From NCBI GenBank assembly GCA_902778895.1, contig CACYZF010000005.1, positions 221,737 through 285,736 on the forward strand: a stretch of DNA of 64,000 nucleotides, written 5' to 3'. The translations under genes were made by a program, and so were the position numbers. The notes under the pieces were generated by a model. It was not told the origin of the DNA and made no database searches. It saw only the letters and a list, made by a program, of their open reading frames with translations. Shown here in pieces: positions 51,150 through 58,993 of this stretch (within the stretch, counting starts at the first letter, position 1; every line of letters starts with the position of its first letter). The DNA comes from an uncultured bacterium. GTDB taxonomy: Bacteria > Verrucomicrobiota > Lentisphaeria > Victivallales > UBA1829.

Positions 51150-51620
51150 ATGCTCAAACTCAACGCATCCTACTCCAAAAAGGTTCCGGCTGATACCGAA
51201 TACAGCAGCCAATCTTTCCACGCCTCGGTCGAGGTGGAACTCCCCGATGGTCTCACGCAGGAACAGCTGAACGCGAAGATTCACGAGACCTTTGATCTCG
51301 TCCGGGAATCCGTCGAAGCCGAACTCCACGGAAATGCTGTCCCGAATCAGCCCGCACTTCTTCCCGCAGAAAACAACGCGAATTCTCCGCAAGGGAATTC
51401 TGCACCTCAGCAGAACAAGACCGCCTATGCCAAGAGAAACGGTACGACCTCGGACGCTCCGGCGTCTCCCAAGCAGATCAAATACCTTCTCGATCTCGCA
51501 AAGCAGTACGGCGTCTCCCCCGACCAGATCAAAAACAAGTTCAACGTGCCCTCGCTTGAAAGCCTCACCAAAACGCAGTGCAGTCGTGCCATCGACGAGC
51601 TCAGCGGAAAGGCGGCATGA
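51150..51620 (+). CDS. Unknown protein, third member of the local family
   Basis: The 156-residue protein begins M-L-K-L-N-A-S-Y-S-K-K-V-P-A-D-T-E-Y and contains E-V-E-L-P-D-G-L-T-Q-E-Q-L-N-A-K-I. The C-terminal 55 residues (A-S-P-K-Q-I-K-Y-L-L-D-L-A-K-Q-Y-G-V-S, L-E-S-L-T-K-T-Q-C-S-R-A-I-D-E-L) are the clearest copy of the shared helical domain, familiar from the ends of phage ssDNA-annealing and plasmid proteins. AGAAAGGA precedes the ATG. The exonuclease gene follows after 4 nt, supporting a recombination role. Confidence 0.65.
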   Translation: MLKLNASYSKKVPADTEYSSQSFHASVEVELPDGLTQEQLNAKIHETFDLVRESVEAELHGNAVPNQPALLPAENNANSPQGNSAPQQNKTAYAKRNGTTSDAPASPKQIKYLLDLAKQYGVSPDQIKNKFNVPSLESLTKTQCSRAIDELSGKAA

Positions 51621-51624
51621 CCTC

Positions 51625-52416
51625 ATGGAACGTAAAATCGAAACCATGCGTGAATCGCCTCACTGGTCGTACAGCGCATTGCAGACGTACCTGACGTGCC
51701 CGATGCGCTATTACTTCCGGTACATCGAACACGCCGAGGTCGAACGGACTCCCATCAGCATCCCGTTCGGTCGCGCATTCCACCTTGTGCTCAGTGAACG
51801 TGCCATGAAGGGAACGAACTACACCATCGTGGACGCGAAGGAAGACTTCGCCGTGTACTTCAAGGGCGAAACCGAGGTCTGCGAGAACCTGACCTACAAG
51901 CCCGACGAAGACTACTGGTTCTGGGACAAACGCGGTTGCGACATGCTCGAAGTTGCCCTTGCCGACTGGCCTGACGACTACGCGGTCAAATCGGTGGCCG
52001 AAGCGTTCAGCGTGGAGGTGCCCGGTCTCAGCAAACCTCTGGTCGGAGAGTTTGACCTCGTTACCGTGGACGGTGGAGACGAAACCATCTGCGACTGGAA
52101 AACGGCATCAACAAACTGGCCGAAGGGAAAAGTCGACCGTGATCTTCAGGCGACAACGTTCTGCTATGCGTTTCAGCAGAAATACGGTATCAATCCTCTG
52201 TTCCGCTTCGACGTGTACACCAAGGCAAAAACGCCCGCTCACCATCAGTTCTACACGCTCAGGTCGCACGACGACTTCGAGCGTTTCGTTTACCTCGCAG
52301 GACAAATCGAGAAGGCCGTCAACAATGGTCTCTTCATCCCCATCGAATCCTGCATGAACTGCGCGGAATGCGCTTACAGCAGCCGCTGCAAAGCGGTACA
52401 TCGAAAGGTTGCGTGA
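51625..52416 (+). CDS. RecB/Cas4-like PD-(D/E)XK exonuclease
   Basis: The 263-residue protein begins with W-S-Y-S-A-L-Q-T-Y-L-T-C-P-M-R-Y-Y-F-R-Y (about residues 12-31), the typical entry of AddB/Cas4-type nucleases. The metal-binding core is L-V-G-E-F-D-L...I-C-D-W-K-T-A (about 140-160) with a following Gln in Q-A-T-T-F-C-Y-A. A C-terminal cysteine set (C-M-N-C-A-E-C-A-Y-S-S-R-C), with an early Cys, fits an iron-sulfur cluster as in Cas4. Such enzymes resect DNA ends for recombination. The frame continues upstream through the previous gene in another phase; M-E-R-K at 51625 is the sensible start. Confidence 0.85.
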   Translation: MERKIETMRESPHWSYSALQTYLTCPMRYYFRYIEHAEVERTPISIPFGRAFHLVLSERAMKGTNYTIVDAKEDFAVYFKGETEVCENLTYKPDEDYWFWDKRGCDMLEVALADWPDDYAVKSVAEAFSVEVPGLSKPLVGEFDLVTVDGGDETICDWKTASTNWPKGKVDRDLQATTFCYAFQQKYGINPLFRFDVYTKAKTPAHHQFYTLRSHDDFERFVYLAGQIEKAVNNGLFIPIESCMNCAECAYSSRCKAVHRKVA

Positions 52417-52419
52417 ACT

Positions 52420-53148
52420 ATGCTGATCATGGAAGAAGGAAAGTACGTGAGCAGGGGTGAGATCGCACGCATCGACACTCCCAGCTCAACTGCCTCATGG
52501 AAGCCCGTTCCGCACATCGACGTGATCGAGGCTGTGGCCGAGGTTGTCAACGCCCACAAATGGAACATCGAGGACGAAAGATTCGGCCTTGCCAGCGAGG
52601 GGAAGAAGATGTTCGGCGTGATGGAAATCTCCCGTTCATCTTCACCTCAGTGGCATCGCTGTATTGGAATCCGCAACAGCCACGACAAATCCCTTGCCGT
52701 GGGGCTGTCTGCCGGAATCGTCGTTCTCGTCTGCTCCAACCTCGCTTTCGGTGGAACCACCGTCATCAAGCGCAAGCACACCAGTCGGTTTGAACTGACC
52801 GATCTGATCGACCGTGCCGTGGCATCGCTGGAGGACGACTTCCTGATGACCGAAACCGTGTGCGAGGACCTGAAGGACATCCACCTCAAAAACGATGACG
52901 AAGCCCGGAGTAGCATTGTGCGTGCTGCCGAGCTCGGTGTCATCAATTCCTGCGACATTCTTCCGGTCTATCGCGAGTTCAAGAAGCCCTCGCATGAGGA
53001 GTTCAAGGAACCGACACGTTGGAGTCTCCTGAACGCGTTTACGGAAACCGTCAAGAAATACTCTCCGCAGCGCGTGGATCATTCCTACCTCGCGTTGAAC
53101 AGGGCCTTCGGTCTGGATGGTCGTCAAGCCGCGCTCTTCGCTGCTTGA
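52420..53148 (+). CDS. DUF932 (phage/plasmid-like) protein
   Basis: The 242-residue protein matches the DUF932 family, widely present on phages and plasmids: P-V-P-H-I-D-V-I-E-A-V-A-E-V, R-C-I-G-I-R-N-S-H-D-K-S-L-A-V-G-L-S-A-G, V-L-V-C-S-N-L-A-F and K-R-K-H-T-S. The function is unknown, but genes of this family often adjoin recombination and methylation genes, as here. It starts 3 nt after the exonuclease stop. Confidence 0.85.
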   Translation: MLIMEEGKYVSRGEIARIDTPSSTASWKPVPHIDVIEAVAEVVNAHKWNIEDERFGLASEGKKMFGVMEISRSSSPQWHRCIGIRNSHDKSLAVGLSAGIVVLVCSNLAFGGTTVIKRKHTSRFELTDLIDRAVASLEDDFLMTETVCEDLKDIHLKNDDEARSSIVRAAELGVINSCDILPVYREFKKPSHEEFKEPTRWSLLNAFTETVKKYSPQRVDHSYLALNRAFGLDGRQAALFAA

Positions 53149-53222
53149 ATCTGAAATCAAACAAACTCAACCGGGAGGAGGATTCGTCCTCCCTCCGGCG
53201 TTTTCAAACAAAGGACACGCTC

Positions 53223-54926
53223 ATGACAAAGCAAATGAACGAGCTGATTGCCGAACTCAAAGAGGCCGGAGAGGATTTTGAATTCTACCCGACCACCCGC
53301 GATATGGTCCGCAGGATTTGGAGATTTCAAAGCGACAACCGTTCTGCCCATTATCGTTTCGGAAATGTGCTCGACATCGGCTGTGGCAAATGCGACTTTC
53401 GCAGATGGGTCAACGAGCTCAATCGAAGCGCGGGAGATCGTTCGTCCGTGGACATCTCGGAATACTTCGTCATTGAGAAGAGCCGTATCCTGATCGACAG
53501 GCTCGACCCGGACGTGATCATGCTCGGCACTGACTTCAACGAGGCTACACTCATCGACAAAGAGGTGGACACGATCTTCTGCAACCCGCCGTATTCGGAA
53601 TACGAGGAGTGGACGAGGCGTATTATCCTCGAAAGCAACTGCGACGACATTTTCCTCATCATTCCGAGCCGTTGGAAACAGAGCAAGACGATTCAACTCG
53701 CGTTGAGGTCGCTGAAAGCTCCGTTCGGCACGAAACTCGTCAGCGTGCTCGGTCATGCGGATTTCCTGAATGCGGAACGCAACGCCCGTGCCAAGGTTGA
53801 CATTCTGCACATCGACAAAAGCTGGATGGGAGCTGATGCCGGATTTGATTACATGTTCGACGAGCTTTTCCAGATGGCCGATGAGCCGGACCACAGCAAA
53901 CACAACTGGGAGTACGATGAGGAGGAGAAAGCACGGGTTGCCCTGAAACGAGCCCTGACCACCGGAAAGAACAATGTGGAAATCCTTTGCGACGGATACG
54001 AAGCCGCCCGAAAGCAGCTGTACGAACACTTCCAAAAGATCGCGAGCTTGGACCCTGATCTTCTCGCCTCAATCGGCGTCCATAAGGACAACGTCAAGGA
54101 AGCCTTGAAGAAAAAGTACAAGGGTCTGAAGAATCTTTACTGGCAGGCAGCCTTCGACTGCCTGGATGAGATCACTTCACGTCTGACTTCGGAATCCCGC
54201 AATAAGATCCTTCGCGACTTCTCAATGTTGAAGCAGGTAGACTTCACATCATCGAACTTGTACGCGATGATCGTCTGGGTCATCAAGAACTATAACAAGT
54301 TCACCGAGCAGCAGATGATCGACCTCTTCATCGGGCTGTCGTCCAAGGAGAACGTGCAGAACTACGTCTCGAACAAACGCGTCTTCGAGGAGTTCTGTTC
54401 GCGGTACAGCTCGGATGCGAAGAAGAACACGCATTACACGCTCGACTACCGGATCATCTGTACGGAATACGCGTTGCCGGGTGAAGGATGGCACTCATGG
54501 GATAACCACATCGAGTACGCCTGCCGGACGAAGATCGAGGATGTCTGCGCCGTGGCGAACAGTCTCGGATTCCAGACTGGTGAAATCCAGTTGCCGGAGA
54601 CATGGGGAAAGCGTGGTACGGTCTACATGGCCGATGAAAAGACCGTGCTCTTCGCCTTCCGCTGCTACCTGAACCGGAACGTTCACATCAAGTTCAACAT
54701 CGAGCTGATGAAAGCCCTGAACGTCGCCGTGGCTCGTAAGCTCGGCTGGATTCGCAAACCGAGCGACATTGCACAGGAGTTCACGCCTGAAATGGCCAAG
54801 GGTGCCGAACGGTATTTCAACTGCTTCCGGCTGCTCGACGTCTCGAAAGTGCCGTGCCTGCTCGGTATGCAGTCGACGGAATCCTGTTCCGGGGAAGAAC
54901 AGGAGGCCGAACCGACCTTATTTTGA
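53223..54926 (+). CDS. DUF4942-type DNA methyltransferase
   Basis: The 567-residue protein starts with F-Y-P-T-T-R-D-M-V (about residues 20-28) and a SAM-binding motif V-L-D-I-G-C-G-K-C-D-F (about 46-56), followed by F-C-N-P-P-Y-S-E-Y-E-E-W (about 120), the catalytic N-P-P-Y of N6-adenine methyltransferases. The C-terminal half (E-Y-A-L-P-G-E-G-W-H and the F-R-C-Y-L-N-R-N-V-H-I-K-F end) resembles the DUF4942 region of phage/plasmid methylases. It may protect the element from host restriction. AAAGGA before the ATG selects the start at 53223. Confidence 0.82.
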   Translation: MTKQMNELIAELKEAGEDFEFYPTTRDMVRRIWRFQSDNRSAHYRFGNVLDIGCGKCDFRRWVNELNRSAGDRSSVDISEYFVIEKSRILIDRLDPDVIMLGTDFNEATLIDKEVDTIFCNPPYSEYEEWTRRIILESNCDDIFLIIPSRWKQSKTIQLALRSLKAPFGTKLVSVLGHADFLNAERNARAKVDILHIDKSWMGADAGFDYMFDELFQMADEPDHSKHNWEYDEEEKARVALKRALTTGKNNVEILCDGYEAARKQLYEHFQKIASLDPDLLASIGVHKDNVKEALKKKYKGLKNLYWQAAFDCLDEITSRLTSESRNKILRDFSMLKQVDFTSSNLYAMIVWVIKNYNKFTEQQMIDLFIGLSSKENVQNYVSNKRVFEEFCSRYSSDAKKNTHYTLDYRIICTEYALPGEGWHSWDNHIEYACRTKIEDVCAVANSLGFQTGEIQLPETWGKRGTVYMADEKTVLFAFRCYLNRNVHIKFNIELMKALNVAVARKLGWIRKPSDIAQEFTPEMAKGAERYFNCFRLLDVSKVPCLLGMQSTESCSGEEQEAEPTLF

Positions 54927-55016
54927 ACTCAATCAAACAAACCTTAACTGTGGCGATGGCATGGTGCCACCGCCACACAAAAAAACAATCAAATTCCACA
55001 GGAGGGAACACAAATC

Positions 55017-55157
55017 ATGTTCAACACAGAAAACAGATCCACGTCAGAATCGACCGAGGATACCCTGAAATGGATCGGAAGACTCATACTGACCGTCGCA
55101 GCCGGGATAATCCTCGGCAGATACGGCGTTCGGATTCCGGATAACGTCAAACTTTGA
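55017..55157 (+). CDS. Small membrane protein (46 aa)
   Basis: After GGAGGGAA a short frame encodes a polar N-terminus (about 18 residues, Ser/Thr/Glu-rich), a membrane helix (W-I-G-R-L-I-L-T-V-A-A-G-I-I-L-G) and a short tail. The stop is followed after 15 nt by a second small gene. Function unknown. Confidence 0.6.
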   Translation: MFNTENRSTSESTEDTLKWIGRLILTVAAGIILGRYGVRIPDNVKL

Positions 55158-55172
55158 ACTCGGAGGAACAAA

Positions 55173-55292
55173 ATGATTATTCCGCCACTCTATCCGTCGC
55201 CCACGATCGAACGTATTTCGCTTGGCGTGATCGTAGCCGTCGGCATCGTCGGCCTTGCACTCTCGGCAAGGAAGCCGTGGGTCATCATGTAA
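55173..55292 (+). CDS. Small membrane protein (39 aa)
   Basis: CGGAGGAACAAA precedes the ATG. The peptide has a short N-terminus (M-I-I-P-P-L-Y-P-S-P), one membrane helix (I-S-L-G-V-I-V-A-V-G-I-V-G-L-A-L) and ends R-K-P-W-V-I-M. It is the last gene before a terminator at 55316-55345. Tiny hydrophobic proteins in replication modules can be holin-like or toxins; nothing here decides. Confidence 0.6.
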   Translation: MIIPPLYPSPTIERISLGVIVAVGIVGLALSARKPWVIM

Positions 55293-55315
55293 CCATAGCG
55301 AACTAAAACTCTCAC

Positions 55316-55345
55316 ACGGAAGCTCAGAAATGGGCTTCTGTTTTT
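55316..55345 (+). terminator. Rho-independent terminator of the clamp-to-methyltransferase operon
   Basis: ACGGAAGCTC pairs with GGGCTTCTGT around a 6-nt loop and is followed by TTTTT. It closes the transcript that starts at or before 48493. Confidence 0.75.
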
Positions 55346-55385
55346 GTAACAAAGCGCAAATACAACATTCTACGCCTTAACTAAA

Positions 55386-55427
55386 AGTTATTGTTAGTTA
55401 TAAGATATTGATAAAAAACGAGTTATT
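55386..55427. repeat. Short AGTTATW repeats, possible iterons
   Basis: AGTTATT (55386), AGTTATA (55395) and AGTTATT (55421) lie in an AT-rich stretch just upstream of the HTH and RepA-type genes. The position would suit an origin, but three 7-mers in AT-rich DNA are weak evidence. Confidence 0.25.
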
Positions 55428-55430
55428 GGC

Positions 55431-55459
55431 TTGTAAGTGCTGTTTTTTTGGTGTACTGT
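55431..55459 (+). promoter_or_regulatory. Probable promoter of the HTH-RepA unit
   Basis: TTGTAA (55431-55436) and TACTGT (55454-55459) are separated by 17 bp, about 110 bp upstream of the HTH gene. Confidence 0.45.
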
Positions 55460-55571
55460 AATAGCATCAATCGGTTTTTTGAGGAAAGCCAAAAGGGCCC
55501 AACGGCTGACCGGCAAAATCGATGTCCTTTGAAAGTACAAAACCAAACAACCAAACAGGAGAATGCTTAAA

Positions 55572-56000
55572 ATGTATTCGAATTCCGTCAGACCGGCAAC
55601 AGTCAGGCTGGTCACCAAGCTAATCGCGCCCCTTCTAGACAGCGGGCTCGTCACGAACGCTGAGTACAGCGCTATCTACCAGAATCTGACCTACCTTGCG
55701 AAGAAGGGCGAACAGATGCCGCCAGTACAGCCTCGGCTGATTACTGGACAAGAAGCCGCCTCAGTTTTGGGGATCTCGTTCAGTCAACTGAGAACGCTTG
55801 AACGCGAAGGAGCACTTCCTTTCAAGCGCAAAATTGTCGGCGGTCGCAACGTCAGATACCGCAACACTGAGGTCTACGCATTTGCTTTCCTGGATGACGA
55901 TTCCGTCATCACGTCTTCCCTTCCGTCCGCTGGAGCAGGGGCTCTGGCGGATGCGAAGGATTCAACCAACAACCGCCCGAACGGGCTGAAAGCGAGCTAA
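55572..56000 (+). CDS. AlpA/excisionase-like HTH protein
   Basis: The 142-residue protein holds a MerR-like helix-turn-helix of the excisionase type in the centre: I-T-G-Q-E-A-A-S-V-L-G-I-S-F-S-Q-L-R-T-L (split), E-R-E-G-A-L-P-F-K-R-K-I and R-N-V-R-Y-R-N-T-E-V-Y-A-F (about residues 58-110). AGGAG 10 nt before the ATG at 55572 is preferred to an ATG 9 nt earlier. It may act as a recombination directionality factor or as regulator of the RepA-type gene, which follows after 81 nt. The N-terminal 55 residues are not recognised. Confidence 0.75.
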   Translation: MYSNSVRPATVRLVTKLIAPLLDSGLVTNAEYSAIYQNLTYLAKKGEQMPPVQPRLITGQEAASVLGISFSQLRTLEREGALPFKRKIVGGRNVRYRNTEVYAFAFLDDDSVITSSLPSAGAGALADAKDSTNNRPNGLKAS

Positions 56001-56081
56001 AATGCCACTTTATTTTCAATCATTTCGCGGGGTGGGCAACCACCCCGAAACCACAACCTGCAACTCATAGGAGCCAATAGT

Positions 56082-58415
56082 ATGAGTGTTTTTTTTGAAG
56101 GGGTCGACCTGACCCCGGTCGGCGGAGACAATCTCCCGCAAATCACCATCACGAACGTCCTTGAGACCAAAGCGTCCATGATGCTGCTCGATCAGCACTA
56201 TTCCGGCGGCCTTGGACGCTATCTGAAGTACAGCACCGATGGCATCCTCCTTCCGTGCCACGTGCCCATGACCAAGGACGGCAAGAAAGGGCCGTTCAGC
56301 GCGTTCGCAATCGCGAACGGAACGAAGTTCTTTGTTTTTTCGGACTACACGGGTTATCGCATCGATCCCGATCCGAGATGCGCCCCGATGATCGTCCCGC
56401 GCGAAAACTTCCTTCGTCCGGACGTCGCGGAATGCGACCTGTCCCTGTTTGGGCTCCTGCAGACCTGTCCCACCGTGGTCGATTATCATGGCCTTGAGGA
56501 AACCCTCCATTTCTTCAAGGCCCCCTGCAACACCTTCGGGCCGTATCATATCGGGGACAGATTCGCTGTCCGCCGTTTCCCGAAACTCCGCACTTGCGAA
56601 AAGCAGGAGGGATTCAGTCTGGAGCAATCCTACCAGAACGTCCTCTGCAATTTCCTGGGACGCGGGTTCCCTGATCCGACAAACACGATCTGCGAGGCAC
56701 CGGAATCCAAGTGGTTCATCGGGGCGATCGACATTTGCAACGAGTACGGGATTGTCATCATGAAGGTCGTGAGTTTCCTTTACCTCCAAGACGGGACTCT
56801 CTATATCGGCCATGTCCCGGTCACCTGCTGGTGCGTCAATAACGGCAAACAGAAAGAGCGTCCGTCCTGCCCGCCGAATAAGATCGTAGAGGGATACCCC
56901 CTCGAACTTCGCCATTCCACGAACCATATCATCCCGGTCGCAATGCCCGGCAAACAGCCGTTGCTCAACCTGGACCGTATCTCTGATGCGGATGTAGTCG
57001 TGATCTGCGCCACGCCGAAAAACGCCGTGGCGCTGCAGAAGGCGAACTGCAACAAGTCCGTGGTCTTCACGGGGTTCGTCTGCGATGACGGACTGTACGG
57101 TGAGGTTGATTGGACTCCGGTGAAGGGCAAGTCCGTTTGGATCGAGATCGCAAACCATAGCGGTCTGACGCTCGCAGAGACGTACACCGAGGTGTCCGGT
57201 CTGTACGAGTACCTGAGAGATGTCGTGAAGGTGGAGGACATTCACTTCCTCCAGCGCGCCATCGCGTATCCGTCGACGGACGGCGTCCGCAACGTGGACG
57301 GCCTTGTAGACGCGACAAGGAAGAATCCGCCTCGCGTTGTTGACGGCTCCATCCATGAACTCGATGAAGCTAAGTTCACTGCTATGGTCGAAAAGGCGCA
57401 GGCCGAAATCGAACGCAAGGCAACCGCCGTGCAGGACATGCCGTTCTGGAGCGAGGAGCTGCAAGTTGAGGCTGGCCCCGTCGAAGACAACAAGCCCGTG
57501 GGGAGAGTCACCGATAAGATGATCCTCCGCCCGTTCATTGTCGCCGGAACGACAACCCTTATTTCGGGTGTGCCCGGGGCCGGGAAGTCGTGCATAAAAA
57601 CAGCGATTTGTGCAAGTATCGCCGGAAGTCCCAGGAAATTCCTCGAAGGAAAGTTCTGGACCAGATGCACTCCTACGGACGGGCACCAATACAAGGTTGT
57701 AGACCTTGTGTTTGACTCCGATGGGGCCGAAGCCATTGCGGATCACCGCAGAGACTTCGCGTCCGACATCGGCGAGAATGCCGTGAACTACATCCAGAAG
57801 GATATGTCCGGCGACACCATGAACTACATGGAACCGGAGAACTACACGGCCTTCGAAAAAGTCCTTGACGATATCGAGGCACATGAAGGGGTCCCCGGGC
57901 AGCGCATAGACGTCCTTTGCATTGACACCCTGTTGGCATTCTCGCATGAGGCGAGAGAGCTTCGCAAGGTGAATGAGGTCTTTAAACGTCTGAATCATGA
58001 TCGCCCCGATATGGCAACCATCCTGATCCACCACCTGAATCCACGCGACAAGCAAGCGATAGGCGGTGTTCGTGTTCTGACTGGAGTGCGTGCTCACGTC
58101 ATGATCAACCGCACGGACGAGCAGATGAAAGCAATCCCGAAAGGAAGACTCCCCCTTCTGAGCGACCCGTTCACGGTGTCCTTTGGCAAGGCGAGCAACA
58201 TCAAGATTGCCGAAGACGGTGAAACCTTTACCGTCCGTCTTGAAGAGGGCAATGTGTTTGCCGTCGCGGATAAGGAGGACCAGGAGACCGTGCGCGCTCG
58301 CCGCAAGGCCATCGTTGAGGGCTACGTGAAACAGGGGCTCACCCAGCCTGAAATCGCGCGCCTCTTCGGCGTAACCGACAAGACGATCCGCAACTGGATC
58401 AGCAAATCAGAGTAA
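56082..58415 (+). CDS. RepA/AAA_25-type replicative helicase (primase-helicase-like) protein
   Basis: The 777-residue protein has an unrecognised N-terminal half (1-470), then a RepA-like RecA-fold ATPase: Walker A L-I-S-G-V-P-G-A-G-K-S (about 493-502), Walker B V-L-C-I-D-T-L-L-A-F (about 610) and I-L-I-H-H-L-N-P-R (about 645). The end carries an HTH (L-T-Q-P-E-I-A-R-L-F-G-V-T-D-K-T-I-R-N-W-I). Such proteins unwind the origin of plasmids and satellite elements, so this is the best candidate replication protein of the island. The N-terminal half includes Cys-rich short segments and A-T-P-K-N-A-V-A-L-Q-K-A (a Toprim-like spot) and may supply primase activity. Confidence 0.85.
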   Translation: MSVFFEGVDLTPVGGDNLPQITITNVLETKASMMLLDQHYSGGLGRYLKYSTDGILLPCHVPMTKDGKKGPFSAFAIANGTKFFVFSDYTGYRIDPDPRCAPMIVPRENFLRPDVAECDLSLFGLLQTCPTVVDYHGLEETLHFFKAPCNTFGPYHIGDRFAVRRFPKLRTCEKQEGFSLEQSYQNVLCNFLGRGFPDPTNTICEAPESKWFIGAIDICNEYGIVIMKVVSFLYLQDGTLYIGHVPVTCWCVNNGKQKERPSCPPNKIVEGYPLELRHSTNHIIPVAMPGKQPLLNLDRISDADVVVICATPKNAVALQKANCNKSVVFTGFVCDDGLYGEVDWTPVKGKSVWIEIANHSGLTLAETYTEVSGLYEYLRDVVKVEDIHFLQRAIAYPSTDGVRNVDGLVDATRKNPPRVVDGSIHELDEAKFTAMVEKAQAEIERKATAVQDMPFWSEELQVEAGPVEDNKPVGRVTDKMILRPFIVAGTTTLISGVPGAGKSCIKTAICASIAGSPRKFLEGKFWTRCTPTDGHQYKVVDLVFDSDGAEAIADHRRDFASDIGENAVNYIQKDMSGDTMNYMEPENYTAFEKVLDDIEAHEGVPGQRIDVLCIDTLLAFSHEARELRKVNEVFKRLNHDRPDMATILIHHLNPRDKQAIGGVRVLTGVRAHVMINRTDEQMKAIPKGRLPLLSDPFTVSFGKASNIKIAEDGETFTVRLEEGNVFAVADKEDQETVRARRKAIVEGYVKQGLTQPEIARLFGVTDKTIRNWISKSE

Positions 58416-58428
58416 TACGTAAAATCCC

Positions 58429-58458
58429 CCATGACGGGAACGATGCCGCCCGTCATGG
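58429..58458. repeat. 10-bp inverted repeat after the RepA-type gene
   Basis: CCATGACGGG (58429-58438) and CCCGTCATGG (58449-58458) are perfect arms with a 10-nt loop. It may assist the terminator that follows or be a replication or partition site. Confidence 0.5.
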
Positions 58459-58467
58459 CTTACTTCT

Positions 58468-58498
58468 GGGACAGACCTTCGGGCCTGTCCTTTTTTTT
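58468..58498 (+). terminator. Strong rho-independent terminator
   Basis: GGGACAGACC-TTCG-GGCCTGTCC forms a stable stem with a TTCG tetraloop followed by eight T. It ends the RepA transcript. Confidence 0.88.
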
Positions 58499-58652
58499 GG
58501 GTATTATCTCCTTCATCAGCAGGTCAAGGAAGAAAAACTCATTGTTTCTGCCAGAGGAGGAGGGCGCTCTAAACAAAGAAAACATCAAAACGTCAAAAAT
58601 GATGTTTCTCTTGATTCTTCTGCATTTTTTTAATCATTTTTGATATGTTGAC

Positions 58653-58680
58653 TTGATTTTATTTGATTCCGTGCTATATT
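58653..58680 (+). promoter_or_regulatory. Promoter of the hipBA operon
   Basis: TTGATT (58653-58658) and an extended -10 TGC-TATATT (58675-58680) are 16 bp apart and end 25 nt before the start codon. Confidence 0.6.
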
Positions 58681-58705
58681 GTATGTCATCACGAAAGGAC
58701 ATCCC

Positions 58706-58993
58706 ATGAACACGGAACAGGCATTAAATGAATTCGGAGAACGCCTCAAACGGTATCGGCTGAACCGGAATCTCTCTCAAAAAGAGGTCGCGGAACGAGC
58801 CGGGATCGGTTTGGCGTCAGTGGCACGAATGGAAGACGGAAAAGGTTCCACCTTGGCAAACTTTATCCGTGTGTTGACCGCGCTTGACACTCTGGATTCA
58901 TTGGATGCATTTCTGCCCGTACCGTCGATTAGTCCGATCCAGTTGGCAAAACTCCATGGCAAGGAACGCCGGAAAGCATCAAAGAAATCATGA
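58706..58993 (+). CDS. hipB: HipB-type antitoxin (Xre-family repressor)
   Basis: The 95-residue protein is an HTH of the Xre/HipB type: L-K-R-Y-R-L-N-R-N-L-S-Q-K-E-V-A-E-R-A-G-I-G-L-A-S-V (split) and R-M-E-D-G-K-G-S-T-L-A-N-F. It should repress the operon and neutralise HipA. AAAGGA 7 nt upstream selects the ATG at 58706. Its stop overlaps hipA by 4 nt. Confidence 0.87.
   Translation: MNTEQALNEFGERLKRYRLNRNLSQKEVAERAGIGLASVARMEDGKGSTLANFIRVLTALDTLDSLDAFLPVPSISPIQLAKLHGKERRKASKKS

Noticed and set aside
56016..58097. Long minus-strand open frame (about 690 codons) opposite the RepA-type gene
   Set aside because: It is the antisense shadow of a GC-rich gene with clear helicase motifs on the plus strand.
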